DNA of 64,000 bases from Brachynemurus nebulosus (Eukaryota; Arthropoda; Insecta; Neuroptera; Myrmeleontidae), in contig JAPWDM010000006.1 of the NCBI GenBank assembly GCA_035578155.1, positions 12,664,305 to 12,728,304 on the forward strand, written 5' to 3'. Shown piece after piece: positions 25,759-36,639 of the stretch; position 1 is the first letter of the stretch, and every line of letters begins with the position of its first letter. Both the position numbers and the translations under genes were made by a program. The notes under the pieces were generated by a model that saw only the letters and a program-made list of their open reading frames with translations, did not search any database and was not told where the DNA came from.

Positions 25759-25763
25759 CTTAT

Positions 25764-26489
25764 GGATATGAATATGAAGCAACACTAGTACCTAGATATT
25801 GTTTTACCGAACAAAATTGTTAAAAGCATTGAAACCACAAAGAAATTTTTTATACTTTTTTTTTTTTTATTGAGGCAGATAATCAATCACGTAATGGCAT
25901 GGAACACTATTATAATGTAATCGCAATAATAATTATTGTTGTTGTACATAAGTACAATATTATATTTCTGTACTTCCTGCATAGGTAGGTACCCTGCAAA
26001 TATCTGTGCATACCTGGCTATGTACATTAGTGTTCATATTTACATTGTGTACACCTATATGCTTACTTAATTCACAACTTTTAATATGTATTGTTTTACA
26101 TGCTTTTAACATAATTAAAAAAAAAATATACTTGTTCCAGCATCCTGTATAACATGACGAATTTCCGAAAAAGATTATAAGTGAAAAAAGTTTCAAAATC
26201 GGTAGGCTAGTTAGGTAAATTGTGGTGTTTTTAGATCATCAGGACCTTGGCGAACTTCCTGTAACATAGTCTATGTTTATCTAAAATATTTCATCTCTCT
26301 AACAATGAAAAAATCTTCTATTTATTTTAGACTCTTCTTGACTCTGTAGAACCTTGGGGAATAACTTGAACCCAACATTCATTTTTCCCGGAATTCCAAT
26401 AATATTTAAAAAAAAAAAATTACTAAGTCAGTTCAGCCGTATATTTTGAACGGACTTTACGTAATACAGCTTCCATCCGTTTAGGATAT
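25764..26489. other. Intergenic DNA with diverged repeat remnants
   Basis: Near 26125-26320 there are degenerate copies of a ~115-120-bp motif (CAGCATCCTGTATAACATG... and CAGGACCTTGGCGAACTTCC) that also recurs at 28560-28860. No gene is visible. Confidence 0.55.
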
Positions 26490-26601
26490 TAGCGAATTTC
26501 CAGAATGGAAACTCGCTATTACAGCCACTGTCATGCGACGACTTGAACCCGGGACCATGGCAGAGTTTTGAGGTCCCTAGGAACCGAAAATAATATTCAC
26601 T

Positions 26602-26689
<88 letters not shown>

Positions 26690-26985
26690 GTATTTATATA
26701 TATATATGTGTCCGCACCATAACTCTCGAACGAAATGTCCTAGGTTTACGAAATTTGGTGAGAACGTTGGAAGTCGAAAAATCTTGGATGAGTTCTTCAG
26801 CCAGACACGTCGGATGCCAGGAACATGGTTTTTGTTCTTGCAAAAAATTAGTTTTTTGCCAAAATTTCCACTTATTCAAAAATTTTTGCGAAATTTTTTT
26901 ACACCATTTAAAAGAGAAGAAAAAATTACATAAAAAAGGTCTTTAAACTTTTTTTCTATGTCAGCTAGTTTCCGAGAAAAGCGAT
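26490..26985 (+). repeat. (AT)n-centred dispersed repeat, copy C
   Basis: Starts AGCGAATTTCCAGAATGG, followed by the GACTTGAACCCGGGACCATG segment, the (AT)n tract at about 26604-26703, then the GCACCATAACTCTCGAACG segment. It matches 6821-7352 closely. The open frames within it are artefacts. Confidence 0.8.
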
Positions 26986-27329
26986 GTTGTTTAGATTGTG
27001 ATCATTTTATCGTATAAAGTGTGAATCTAAGCACAGTCTAAGAACATATTCGACACAATATGGATATTTTGTATATAATAGCATATATATACATACGATA
27101 TCCTCTTTGATACGATCACATAATTTTATTGTGATACATGTATAAGGGTACAGGACCATTTCATTATCCGTACTACCATTATGCGTACGGTTTGTGTGTG
27201 TTGTATATACATATACAGTCTACGTCAGAAAATTTTTAATGTAAACAAAGATTTTTATGTAAACAAGTCTTAAATTTTTAACATATACAGGCGATTATTT
27301 AGAAAGTTAACATAAATATATGATAAAAT
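26986..27329. other. Unassigned DNA between repeats
   Basis: Spacer between two copies of the (AT)n-centred repeat. I see no gene or repeat border. Confidence 0.45.
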
Positions 27330-27450
27330 TTCCAGAATGGAATTCAGCTATTACAGCCACTGCCATGACGCAGGGGGCATGACCTGAGCCCGGGACTATG
27401 GCAGAAATTTGTTTTGAGGTCCCTAGAAACCGAAAATAATAGTCACTAAA

Positions 27451-27534
<84 letters not shown>

Positions 27535-27671
27535 CCGCGATTACTCTCGAACGAAGTATCCAATTTTTACGAAACTTGGTGAAAACATTGGAAGTCCCAA
27601 ACCCTTGGATGAGTTTGTCAGCCAGACACGTCGAATGCCAGGGACATTGGTTTTGTTCTTGAAAAAAATTA
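27330..27671 (+). repeat. (AT)n-centred dispersed repeat, copy D
   Basis: Shorter copy: left segment from AATTTCCAGAATGGAATTC, (AT)n at about 27455-27530, right segment from CGATTACTCTCGAACGAAG, broken at 27671 by another (AT)n tract. Confidence 0.75.
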
Positions 27672-27672
27672 G

Positions 27673-27730
<58 letters not shown>

Positions 27731-27953
27731 GCACGATAACTCTCGAACGAAGTATCCAATTTTTACGAAACTTGGTGAGAACATTGGAAGTCCCAAACCC
27801 TTGGATGAATTCGTCAGCCAGCCACGTCGGATGCCAGGAACATGGTTTTTGTTCTAGCAAAAAATTAGTTTTTTGCCAAAATTTCCACTTATTCAAAAAT
27901 TTTTGCGAAATTTTTTTACACCATTTAAAAGAAAAGAAAAAATTACATAAAAT
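27672..27953 (+). repeat. (AT)n tract and repeat copy E
   Basis: (AT)n at 27673-27726 leads into a further right-hand segment (CGCACGATAACTCTCGAACG onward), nearly identical to copy D. The palindromic MITE at 27955 begins exactly where it ends. Copies D and E therefore form a tandem duplication with a microsatellite at each joint. Confidence 0.75.
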
Positions 27954-27954
27954 A

Positions 27955-28520
27955 CCCCTGTCGCAGCATCCTGCATAACATAGCGAATTTCCATTTACAA
28001 AAGTACGTTTTTCTCGGAAACTAGTTGATATAGAGTAATTGTAAATAAAAATACCCCTGTCGCAGCATCCTGCATAACATAGCGAATATCCATTTACAAA
28101 AGTACGGTTTTCTCGGAAATTAGTTGATATAGAGTAATTGTAAATAAAAAAAACCTTCTTTATGTGATTTTTCCGCCAAATTTTTTTCACGAAAAATGTC
28201 CAAAACCCCGTAAACGTTTTCACGAAATTTCTTAAAATAAAATGTTTCGTTCTTAAGTTATCGTGCGGACACATTTATATATATGTTTACTAAGTGTCCG
28301 CACAATAATTCAAGAACGAAACATCTTATTTTTAAGAAATTTCGTGAAAACGTTTACGGTGTTTTGGACATTTTTCGTGAAAAAAATTTGGCGGAATGAG
28401 GCGGAAAAATCACATAAAGGTTTTTTTTATTTACAATTACTCTATATCAACTAGTTTCCGAGAAAAACGTACTTTTGTATATGGAAATTCGCTATGTTAT
28501 GCAGGATGCCGCGACAGAGG
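27955..28520. mobile_element. Palindromic MITE P3 with duplicated left arm
   Basis: Same ends and TA flanks as P1 and P2. The left arm's first ~95 bp (CCCCTGTCGCAGCATCCTGC...) occur twice in direct order, at 27955 and about 28053. The right arm is single and has one change in the terminal GACAGAGG. The centre has the same short spacer as P1, with ACATTTATATATATG. Confidence 0.8.
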
Positions 28521-29979
28521 TATTTTAGTTTTCAAACAGTATTTTCAAAAAGTCATTGTGTAATTTATTTTTGGCGCTTTTGCATCCGCAGAATACTGGC
28601 AAATATCATATAGCATAACCTGTATTCATCTAAAATAGTTTAGCTCTCTAGCAGTAATAAAATTTTCAAAATCAGTTGGGTAGTTAATTTTTGGTGCTAT
28701 TAAGTGACCAAGATCATGGCGAACTTCATATAACATATCCTTTATCCATAAAAAATAGTTTAACTCTCTGACAGTTAAAAAAATTTTAAGACCGATTGAT
28801 TTTATTTTTTTGGGTTTTTGGTACATTTAGGATCCTGGCGGACCTAACATAATATTTTTTTTTTTCAAAAACTAGTAAACATAAAAAAAGTTTAAAATCC
28901 TTTTCTTTGTAATTTATTTTTTCCTGCTATTTTTGATGGTGCAAAAAAAATTAAAAATGTTTCGATCGTGGTAAATTTTCGCAGAAAAACGATAAAAAAT
29001 GACTAAAACTTACAAAAAACTTAGAGTTCTAAAAATCGGACGTGCCAGACTAACGAACTCATCTAAGCGTTCGACGTTTCATCTTTTCACCAATTTTCGT
29101 AAAAATTTTCTTACATTTTTACATTTGTTTTATATTTTCTTGAATTATTACCAAATAATTATTTATAAAACAAAAAGAAAAAGAAATCGCGTGACAAATT
29201 TAAACAGTTCTCGTGATATTAAACAAAAATTATGCAAAAATGTTCAAGAAAAAGTTAAAGATAAGTAAATGTTGTAGTTTTACCTAATGTTTTATTTATT
29301 TTTTTATTTATTTATTTATTTATTTTTTTTGATTAGTTTGAAATATGGTCAACCGATTGAAAAAAATGTATGTCATTAAGACCATTAGACCAAAAATTCT
29401 TAAAAAAAAAGAATTAAAATTCTTAGAGGAAGATCTAGAAGAAGAATGATGATATATTATTAAAACTTTCTTTTGAACCAAATTGACCTCTCATTTTATT
29501 CCAATTTTTTTTTTTTTTAATTTTTAACTAGTGATGCATGGCATCATGGCGATAGCATAGCCACATCTATGCACACAATTCCATAAGGGATGTGGTTGTG
29601 TTATTGCCGTGGTGTGATACGTACATATATGTGCGAGTCGTCAACGTTAAATTTTAAATTCCTAAACTACATAGTTTTCGAGAAAAACCTCTGTGACAAA
29701 CAGACAAGAGAATAATATTACAAGGGCTTCATTTTTACTTTTGAGGTTCGGAACCCTAAAAATGCAAAATTAAAATTGTTAAAATTTAAAAATATTAGAA
29801 ATTGATGAAATAAGTACTAACAACCAAGTTATACCAAACACAAATTATTTTATTAGTGTCAAGCATGTACAATGGTTTGATTTAATTACTGTAATAAATA
29901 ATTAGACATTATATTCAGTTGAAAAACGTGTTTTCTCAATATTGAACAAGAAATTTCCGAATAATATAATATATACTAC
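28521..29979. other. Intergenic DNA with a degenerate ~115-bp tandem repeat
   Basis: Positions 28560-28860 hold about three diverged copies of a ~115-bp unit (GGCGCTTTTGCATCC..., GGTGCTATTAAGTGACC..., then a third). A (TTTA)n-like tract lies at 29290-29330, and the motif GGTTCGGAACCCTAAAAA at 29744. The 89-codon frame at 28999-29268 lies next to the tandem repeat, is Lys-rich and unrecognised. Confidence 0.55.
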
Positions 29980-30142
29980 TTGTCTATGAGACGACGATCT
30001 CTAATAGCAGCACGAAGGGAACAGGAGAATTGACACGAACTGTTATGCTAAAAAGAGACAGACGGAATACATATTATGCTAAAAAGAGGCAGATCACAAT
30101 GAAGGCAACGACAGCGTCAAAGATCATCGTCTCATAGACAAA
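29980..30142. mobile_element. Small MITE, 163 bp
   Basis: Ends TTGTCTATGAGACGACGATC and complement TTGTCTATGAGACGATGATC form a terminal inverted repeat. It has a short internal direct repeat (TTATGCTAAAAAGAG twice). No coding capacity. Confidence 0.75.
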
Positions 30143-30382
30143 TTGTAGGTGGTTACAAACACAACATATTTATTATCTGTCTATCTGTGGTACAGTACAA
30201 CACCAATGAATGATGGTAACTCAATTGTTTTTGTTAATACGTGACAAACATAAAATATTATAATAACATTTTCTACCCTCTCGTCATTTCCTTTTGTTCT
30301 AGTAATACTAGCAAGCGCTAAAAAAGAAACTTGTACCTATATAGGTACACCTCCTAATTTTACCCTGTACAGCAGTGTACAC

Positions 30383-30987
30383 TAGAGATGATCGATATAT
30401 CGAAAACTGTTATTTTATAACTAGTATAGAAAGATAACAGATATCGTCAATAACTAGAATACCCAGTAACTGGTTACTTAAATAACTCCTTTGGAAATAT
30501 CGATAACATAGGTCAATATTAATATATTCGAAAGCAAGGATTACAGTAATTTATTTTAACCACCTACGGAGAATTTCAAAATAATAACACCCCAGGCAAG
30601 TTACACATTTTCTATTGTAGCACATTTCAAAAACCCTTAAAAATGAACTATTTGTCTATTGTACAGCTATCTATTTGTATTTGTAATTTTGTATCCATAA
30701 AATTGTTAAAATTGTGTATATAAAGCCTAAATCCTTGTATAGACAAGTATTTGAACAGATATTGCACTACAATAAAGCAAAAATGTTCTTTAGTATCCGT
30801 CAGTATTATAGATCTGTGCATATTTCACTAACAGAACCGTTTATACGCATATCGAATATCTTACAATATGTTAAAATATCCAAATACCATACCAGTTATT
30901 ATAATAACTGTTATAAATAACTGTTACTTTTCAGTAACTGTTATTACAATAACAGTTATTAGAAAATAATCGTTTAGCTCATCTCTA
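30383..30987. mobile_element. hAT-type MITE with perfect 8-bp target duplication
   Basis: Begins TAGAGATGATCGA and ends CTCATCTCTA, flanked on both sides by GTGTACAC (30375-30382 and 30988-30995). The interior is full of short inverted motifs such as TAACTGTTA and ATCGATA. 605 bp with no transposase; the 68-codon open frame inside is not a gene. Confidence 0.9.
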
Positions 30988-30995
30988 GTGTACAC

Positions 30996-32046
30996 TCTCT
31001 ACAGTTCTACACTCGTACATAATAATAATATGTACACACATTGTGTAGTCACAGTTTGAGCGTACACTGCAAGGCAACAACAAAAACTAAAAATTATTTA
31101 TTATTCAAAGTTTATTAGATAATTGTGTATGTGAATGTTTATTTACCTTAAATTTTATATTGAAAAGAAAATGATTTAGTGTAAAACTTTCTCTTGCTTT
31201 GTATTTTCATAATCATAATCATGCTAATATTTCGCATAAATTAAATTTTACATTTTATAACAACCTAACCTGCTTGATAATTTTATTGATTTCATATACA
31301 TACATCGGTACTTATATCAAAAATCTTATCGGTATTTTTCTTAATTTCAGGTTTTTGTAGCTAATAAAAGTAACCTTATCTCCTATGTCTCAGCTCAATC
31401 ACATAGTAGTATTTAGGCGAAATCTTGCATCCAGACAGATATTGATAGGGCTAGCAAGGAATAAAAGCTAAGATGGATTATAAAAAAAGTTGGCGAAGAA
31501 ATTTCTTTCCACATAGTGCCCATTGTGTGCGACGGGGGTATTGTTAGAAATATCTTTTAAAATGCAATTAATGTTTATTTCACCATTTTTAGGCGAGTAG
31601 GCGAGAGGCGAATAGTTTTTCTCTTTCTTCTAACTTTTCACAAATATTGGTTTGCATACAGGTAGGTACTCGTAAAAAAGTAATAATTCTCAAGTAAGGT
31701 ACCATTGGGAATAAATTTAATTAGTATGTATTATTAACTAAGTGAATTATTTATTAAATGTAATATCTATGTATAAGATAGCTGTTGCGTTGTTCAAACA
31801 TGCTTACGTAACGTAGGTTTCGATATGTACTCGTATGTATTTGGACCAAGTGTATAAAACAATAATCCCTATTCTCTGGTGCTAAAAATATACGTAGTCT
31901 TTAAAGGTATATTCGATTTCCACATACAAAACTTGCTACTGCTATAAGTTTACAAGTACCTGTAGCGTATGTACCATAATAAAACCTGTTGGCTGTGTTT
32001 CTTCAGTGTTTTTAAAAAAGTCAAATAGTTGGCAAATATTTTTCTA
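30996..32046. other. Intergenic DNA, no gene seen
   Basis: I see no convincing coding frame or repeat border here. Confidence 0.5.
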
Positions 32047-33035
32047 TCATATAGTCCTGTCAATGTCCGTTCGACATTCCATACAACTTTCGACTTGCCG
32101 CCCGACAATCCGACAATCCGACAGTTTTTTTTTATGCCCTTCCTGCCCGCATTTTAAACATAAACCTTCTCTACCCTCTTTTGCCGTACACTTATTCGAC
32201 GTATGCCCAAACTCTAAGCATCTATAACATCTTGTAATGCTGACCCTTTCTCTGACTTTTGCCTCCGCCCATCCGACTCTGATTTTCCCCTCCATCACCA
32301 CGGCTCCTACAACGTCCCTCGGCACTTCCATGATCGCCGTTTTACTCTCGTTCCTATTGGTTATTATGTCCTTTATCTCTATCGTTTCGTCTTCCCCCGT
32401 TCCGCATTACCTTTTCACGGCCTCTTTAATTTCATCCTCTGTCGCCCCAGCCTCTATACATACCCATTATAATTATACTCGCCTTAGGACTTGAGATCGC
32501 GATCTGCTTAACTTCCGTCTTCTCTCTTATTTCAGTCTTTAACCTATTTGCCATTTCAATCTCCGCAACGGTCGCCTTTTTTATTTTTCCTTATATTTTG
32601 GACTTTTACTCTTATTTGGTCAATGTCCATCTTGCTCTTTATTTCTTTCAGCAAATCCGCGTATCTCCCCTTTTCCCCAGCTTTCACTATAACTGTTTCA
32701 CTTTTACTTATCTTCTTTTTCTCTTTATTTACTGCCCATCACGATGTCCCTTAACTCCTTTAATTCATCCCTTTCAGTTTTCCCCTTTTTACGCAAGATT
32801 TCTGGTGGCGACTCCACTCTTGGCTTTTTGGCTTGCGTTTTTACCTTCTCCTCATCATCTAAGTATATTATATCCGATTCCGCCCCTTTTTTCTGGCTTG
32901 TACCCTTTTTCTCTTCGACTGCTCCTGTTTTCAGTTTCCCCGTCTTGCTAGGTTCCTTTCCTATAAAATTTAACAGCCAATCCGTGTATTCCACAGCAAC
33001 CTTAATTCTTTCCCCACTCCATGAGTTTGTTCTTT
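32047..33035 (-). pseudogene. Decayed ORF1 (gag) of an R1-like LINE
   Basis: Read on the minus strand the ORF starts at 32994 (MEYTDWLLNFIG), has a Lys/Glu-rich N-terminal region to about 32725, and after several stops and frame changes continues to a gag C-terminus with CCHC knuckles: CYRCLEFGHTSNKC and CLKCGQEGHKKKLSDC (32047-32331). The order of a charged head, a conserved middle and C-terminal zinc knuckles fits ORF1 of R1-clade LINEs. It is more GC-rich than its surroundings, which suggests foreign composition. ORF2 is absent. Its 5' end lies against pentamer repeats at 33040. Confidence 0.75.
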
Positions 33036-33045
33036 GTCCTAGCCT

Positions 33046-33258
33046 AGCCTAGCCTAGCCTAGCCTACCCTAGCTAAGCCTAGCATAGCCTAGCCTAGCCT
33101 AGCCTAGCCTAGCCTAGCCTAGCCTAGCCTAGCCTAGCCTAGCCTAGCCTAGCCTAGCCTAGCCTAGCATAGCCAAGCCTAGCCTAGCTTAGCCTAGCCT
33201 AGCCTAGCCTAGCCTAGCCTAGCCTAACCTAGCCTAAACTAACCTAACCTAACCTAAC
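33046..33258 (+). repeat. (CCTAG)n passing into (CCTAA)n pentamer tract
   Basis: About 38 pentamers of CCTAG with a few variants, passing near 33225-33258 into four or five CCTAA units. CCTAA is the complement of the usual insect telomeric repeat TTAGG; CCTAG differs at one base. The tract lies between the R1-like LINE remnant and the 21-bp minisatellite. It may be interstitial or subtelomeric telomere-derived DNA. Confidence 0.85.
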
Positions 33259-34190
33259 CATGACTCACCGGAAACGGACTTTGACTCACCGGAAATGGAT
33301 CTTGACTCAACGGAAATGGCTCCGGACTCACAGGAAATAGACCTTGACTCACCGGAAACGGACCTTGACACACCAGAAACGGAACTTGACTTACCGGAAA
33401 CGGACCTTGACTCACCGGAAACGGACCTTGATCCACCGGAAATGGACACGGACTCACAGGAAATGGACCTTGACTCACCGGGAATGGACCTAGACTCACC
33501 GGAAGTGGACTCTGACACACCGGAAACGGACCTTGACTCACCGGAAATGGACCCTGACTCATCGGAAACGAACCTCGACTCACCGGAATTGGACTCTCAC
33601 TCTCCGGATTTGAAACCTGACTCACCGGAAATGGACCTTGACTCACTGGAAACGAACCTCGACTCACCGTAAATGGACTCTCACTCACCAGAAATGGACT
33701 CTCACTCACCGGAAATGAACCCTGACTCACCGGAAATGGACCTTGACTCACTGGAAACCGATCTTGACACACCGGAAACGGACTCTGATTCACCGGAAAC
33801 GGACCCCGAAACACCGGAAATGGATCTTGACTCACCGGAAACGGACTGATCCACCGGAAATGGACCTTGACTCACCGGAAACGGACTTTGATCCACAGGA
33901 AATGGACCCTGACGCTTCGGAAATGGACACTCACTCACCGGAAATGGACCCTGACTCACCGGAAATGGACCCTGACTCACCCAAAACGGACCCTGGATCA
34001 ACGAAAACGGAACCTGACTCACCGGAAACGGACCTTGATCCGCCGGAAATGGACTCTCACTCACCGAAAATGGACCCTGACTCACCGATAAATGAATTCT
34101 GACTCACCGAAAATGGAACCGGACTCACCGGAAATGGACTCTCACTCACCGTAAATGGACCCTGACTCACCGAAAAATGAATACTGACTC
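33259..34190. repeat. 21-bp minisatellite, about 44 copies
   Basis: Unit approximately CTTGACTCACCGGAAATGGAC, with substitutions and occasional 18-bp units. Because 21 is a multiple of three, several frames on both strands stay open for 100-190 codons; these are by-products. The tract runs straight into the left 164-bp array and shares the core ACCGGAAAT with a second minisatellite at 36640-37075. Confidence 0.9.
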
Positions 34191-35106
34191 ACCGAAACTA
34201 TAGGCGCTGGAAAGATTTTAATATCAGTTATGATGAGCGCGAAAATAGCGCGAAATTCCTATATAAGTTTTATCTAATTATCGCCGTTGGTTTAGATTTC
34301 GATATTTTCAATCTTTGTCTTTATATGCTGCTCAAATGAATTTTTTTGATTTTCCGGGAAAATCTAGGCGCCGGAAAGATTTTAATAGCAGTTATGATGA
34401 GCGCGAAAATAGCGCGAAATTCCTATATAAGCTTTATCTAATTACCGCCGTTGGTTCAGATTTATATATTTTCAATTTTTGTCTTTATATGCTGCTCAAA
34501 TGAATTTTTTTGATTTTCCGGGAAACTATAGGCGTTGGAAAGATTTTAATAGCAGTTATGATGAGCGCGAAAATAGCGCGAATTTCCTATATAAGTATTA
34601 TCTAATTATCCCCGTTGGTTCAGATTTCGATATTTTCAATTTTTGTCTTTATATGCTGCTCAAATGAATTTTTTTGATTTTCCGGGAAAAAATAGGCGCG
34701 GGAAAGATTTTAATAGCAGTTATGATGAGCGCGAAAATAGCGCGAAATTCCTCTATAAGCTTTATCTAATTACCGCCGTTGGTTCAGATTTAGATATTTT
34801 CAATTTTTGCCTTTATATGCTGCTCAAATGAATTTTTTTGATTTTCCGGGAAACTATAGGCGTTGGAAAGATTTTAATAGCAGTTATGATGAGCGCGAAA
34901 ATAGCGCGAATTTCCTATATAAGTTTTATCTAATTATCGCCGTTGGTTCAGATTTCGATATTTTCAATTTTTGTCTTTATATGCTGCTCAAATGAATTTT
35001 TTTGATTTTCCGGGAAACTATAGGCGCCGGAAAGATTTTAATAGCAGTTATGATGAGCGCGAAAACAGCCCAAAATTCCTATATAAGTTTTATCTAATTA
35101 TCGCCG
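34191..35106 (+). repeat. Left array of the ~164-bp satellite flanking the virus-like element
   Basis: About 5.6 tandem copies with a 164-bp period; the same 62-codon spurious frame restarts at 34315, 34479, 34643, 34807 and 34971. Landmarks within a unit are GGCGCCGGAAAGATTTTAAT, GATGAGCGCGAAAATAGCGC, CGCCGTTGG, and TTTATATGCTGCTCAAATG followed by the palindromic TTTCCGGGAAA. The same satellite, in opposite orientation, forms 46350-52570. Left copies read GCGCGAAATTCC or GCGCGAATTTCC where right copies read the complement of GCGCGTAATTCC, so each array has been homogenised separately. Confidence 0.95.
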
Positions 35107-35110
35107 TTTT

Positions 35111-35215
35111 TGATATTCTCCCGCTCATCATAACTGCTATTAAAATCTTTCCGGCGCCTATAGTTTCCCGGAAAATCAAAAAAATTCATTTGGGCAGCAT
35201 ATAAAGACAAAAATT
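35111..35215 (-). repeat. Inverted stub of the 164-bp satellite
   Basis: A partial unit in the opposite direction to the left array, from ATTCTCCCGCTCATCATAAC to AGCATATAAAGACAAAAAT. With the last left-array unit it forms a hairpin-capable inverted repeat. It also supplies the last codons of the fibre-like gene at 35176-35463. Confidence 0.9.
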
Positions 35216-35463
35216 TCTCTAATATTTGTTTCAATTTGTTTATAAGAATTTTCAAGCACAGCTGCAGTATGTGAAATTTCAGCAAACTTTTGATTCAGAA
35301 AAGCCAAATTAACAGCATCACTGCTATCTTTAGGAGCATGTACGTTCGTGAGACGCTTATCATTCATATCATAATCACCCTTAGGTGTTAAATTGATAGA
35401 TGCAGCCTTTCGAGCATACCGTCCACCGCTACTGCTGAATCGACCGAATTTGTCAACACTCAT
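35176..35463 (-). CDS. Tail-fibre-like protein, truncated by satellite DNA
   Basis: 95 codons. The N-terminus MSVDKFGRFSSSGG and the segment LTPKGDYDMNDKRLTNVHAP followed by DAVNLAFL resemble the fibre-like or structural protein found beside Maverick-type elements in arthropods; this is recalled similarity, not a search. A probable coiled coil follows (about residues 55-80). The last ~14 residues (from about REIF) are encoded by an inverted piece of the 164-bp satellite, so the true C-terminus seems lost and replaced by repeat. It lies just downstream of the 342-codon gene on the same strand, 38 bp away. Confidence 0.65.
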   Translation of the reverse strand: MSVDKFGRFSSSGGRYARKAASINLTPKGDYDMNDKRLTNVHAPKDSSDAVNLAFLNQKFAEISHTAAVLENSYKQIETNIREIFVFICCPNEFF

Positions 35464-35501
35464 GTTTGAAATGATTTACGAAACGGGTGAGTAACCTCTA
35501 T

Positions 35502-36530
35502 TTATTCAGTTATATCAGCCTCGCGAAGTTCTTCAAGTATTGCCTGTATTTCATTCGAGTGATTCGTATGTCCAGCTTCTGTGGACGCTATCAATAATTT
35601 CAATCTGCTAATAAGTTCGCCAACATCGTCCCAATAACGGTAATCAATCGTTTCACAATCGTTAAAATGCATTAAACCAAAACCAGTTCGTTTTTGTTTC
35701 GGTGTTGAGGTGTGTTTTCGTCGCGGTGGAAAAAGTTTACTTATAATCTCCTTATATTTATAACAATCATTCGCATTAACTGACGCATTGACATCATATT
35801 TTCGTTTGTGTGCATTGGTAAGTTGTAATATAGTCTTATATGTGTTTAAATCAGCATCTGTGTATAGATGATGATTTGGATACTTTTTAAACAGTAGTTC
35901 AAAAAGACCTTTAGTGCCGGGGTAAGATATACCATTAACAATAATATTATCATCAATTATATCCAATTCAGAATTACCAATCATCCATTTATTTGTTTCC
36001 GCATCTATACGCGGGCCATAGGTGTGATCAAGAGATTTTTTAGCGTTACGCGTAAGCGCTAGCTGGAGATACTTTTCAGCTAGCACACCAACACTTGGCT
36101 CGTTTGTTTGCTTAAACAATTTTCGTGCAGTAATTTGTGCAGTTGGTGTAAATTGGCTTGTTGTGGGGGTAGGTTCGAACCCTCCCTCTATCAGCTCTGG
36201 TTCAAATACTTCATCATCACCACTGTTAAGAAAACGTGGCTTCTTAATAGAAGATACAGCATAATCAAAGGAATCATCAGCATCATCAATAGAAGGAGGT
36301 GCTTTCTTAATTTTAGCTTGTGCTGACTTTTCATTTTTAACTAAGAGGCTTTTTGTTGGTTCAGTTTTTATTTCAGTAGCTATTTCTTTAAGCGGTTCAG
36401 TTATTGGTTTGAATGATTCTACTAAATTTTTTTCTCGTTCAAACTGACTATCTTTAAGCGCGCGATATTTAGCACGTATAGATTTTGTTGCCTTTAAAAT
36501 TTTTCGCTTTAGCTGTTGATCTTGATCCAT
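35502..36530 (-). CDS. Conserved 342-aa protein of Maverick-like elements, function unknown
   Basis: The basic N-terminus (KRKILKATKSIRAKYRALK) looks helical and is followed by an acidic, low-complexity linker. The conserved C-terminal half contains YGPRIDAETNKWMIGNSELD, NGISYPGTKGLFELLFKKYP, YKTILQLTNAHKRKY and YWDDVGELISRLKLLIAS. I recognise this family from many arthropod genomes, usually beside virus-like capsid genes, but know no function for it. A TATAAAATG box lies about 60 nt before the start (36599-36591). It is in the same orientation as the fibre-like gene and the ATPase, away from the capsid cluster. The reading frame is intact. Confidence 0.75.
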   Translation of the reverse strand: MDQDQQLKRKILKATKSIRAKYRALKDSQFEREKNLVESFKPITEPLKEIATEIKTEPTKSLLVKNEKSAQAKIKKAPPSIDDADDSFDYAVSSIKKPRFLNSGDDEVFEPELIEGGFEPTPTTSQFTPTAQITARKLFKQTNEPSVGVLAEKYLQLALTRNAKKSLDHTYGPRIDAETNKWMIGNSELDIIDDNIIVNGISYPGTKGLFELLFKKYPNHHLYTDADLNTYKTILQLTNAHKRKYDVNASVNANDCYKYKEIISKLFPPRRKHTSTPKQKRTGFGLMHFNDCETIDYRYWDDVGELISRLKLLIASTEAGHTNHSNEIQAILEELREADITE

Positions 36531-36639
36531 AGTATGTCTATATGCTATTGATGCTTATAAACAAATGTGCAAGGCGCTCACATTCACCCCCATTTTATAC
36601 TTTTTCGACTTAACCAAGCATAAATTAGGTCAACTGAAA

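Noticed and set aside
33249..34102. Long open frames on both strands (for example 193 codons on the minus strand) in the 21-bp minisatellite
   Set aside because: A 21-bp unit keeps any stop-free frame open. Several overlapping frames on both strands are open at once, and there is no start context or other protein-like sequence.
34315..35204. Repeated 62-codon ORFs in the left satellite array
   Set aside because: The same frame recurs every 164 bp in satellite DNA, and a period not divisible by three prevents a longer protein.
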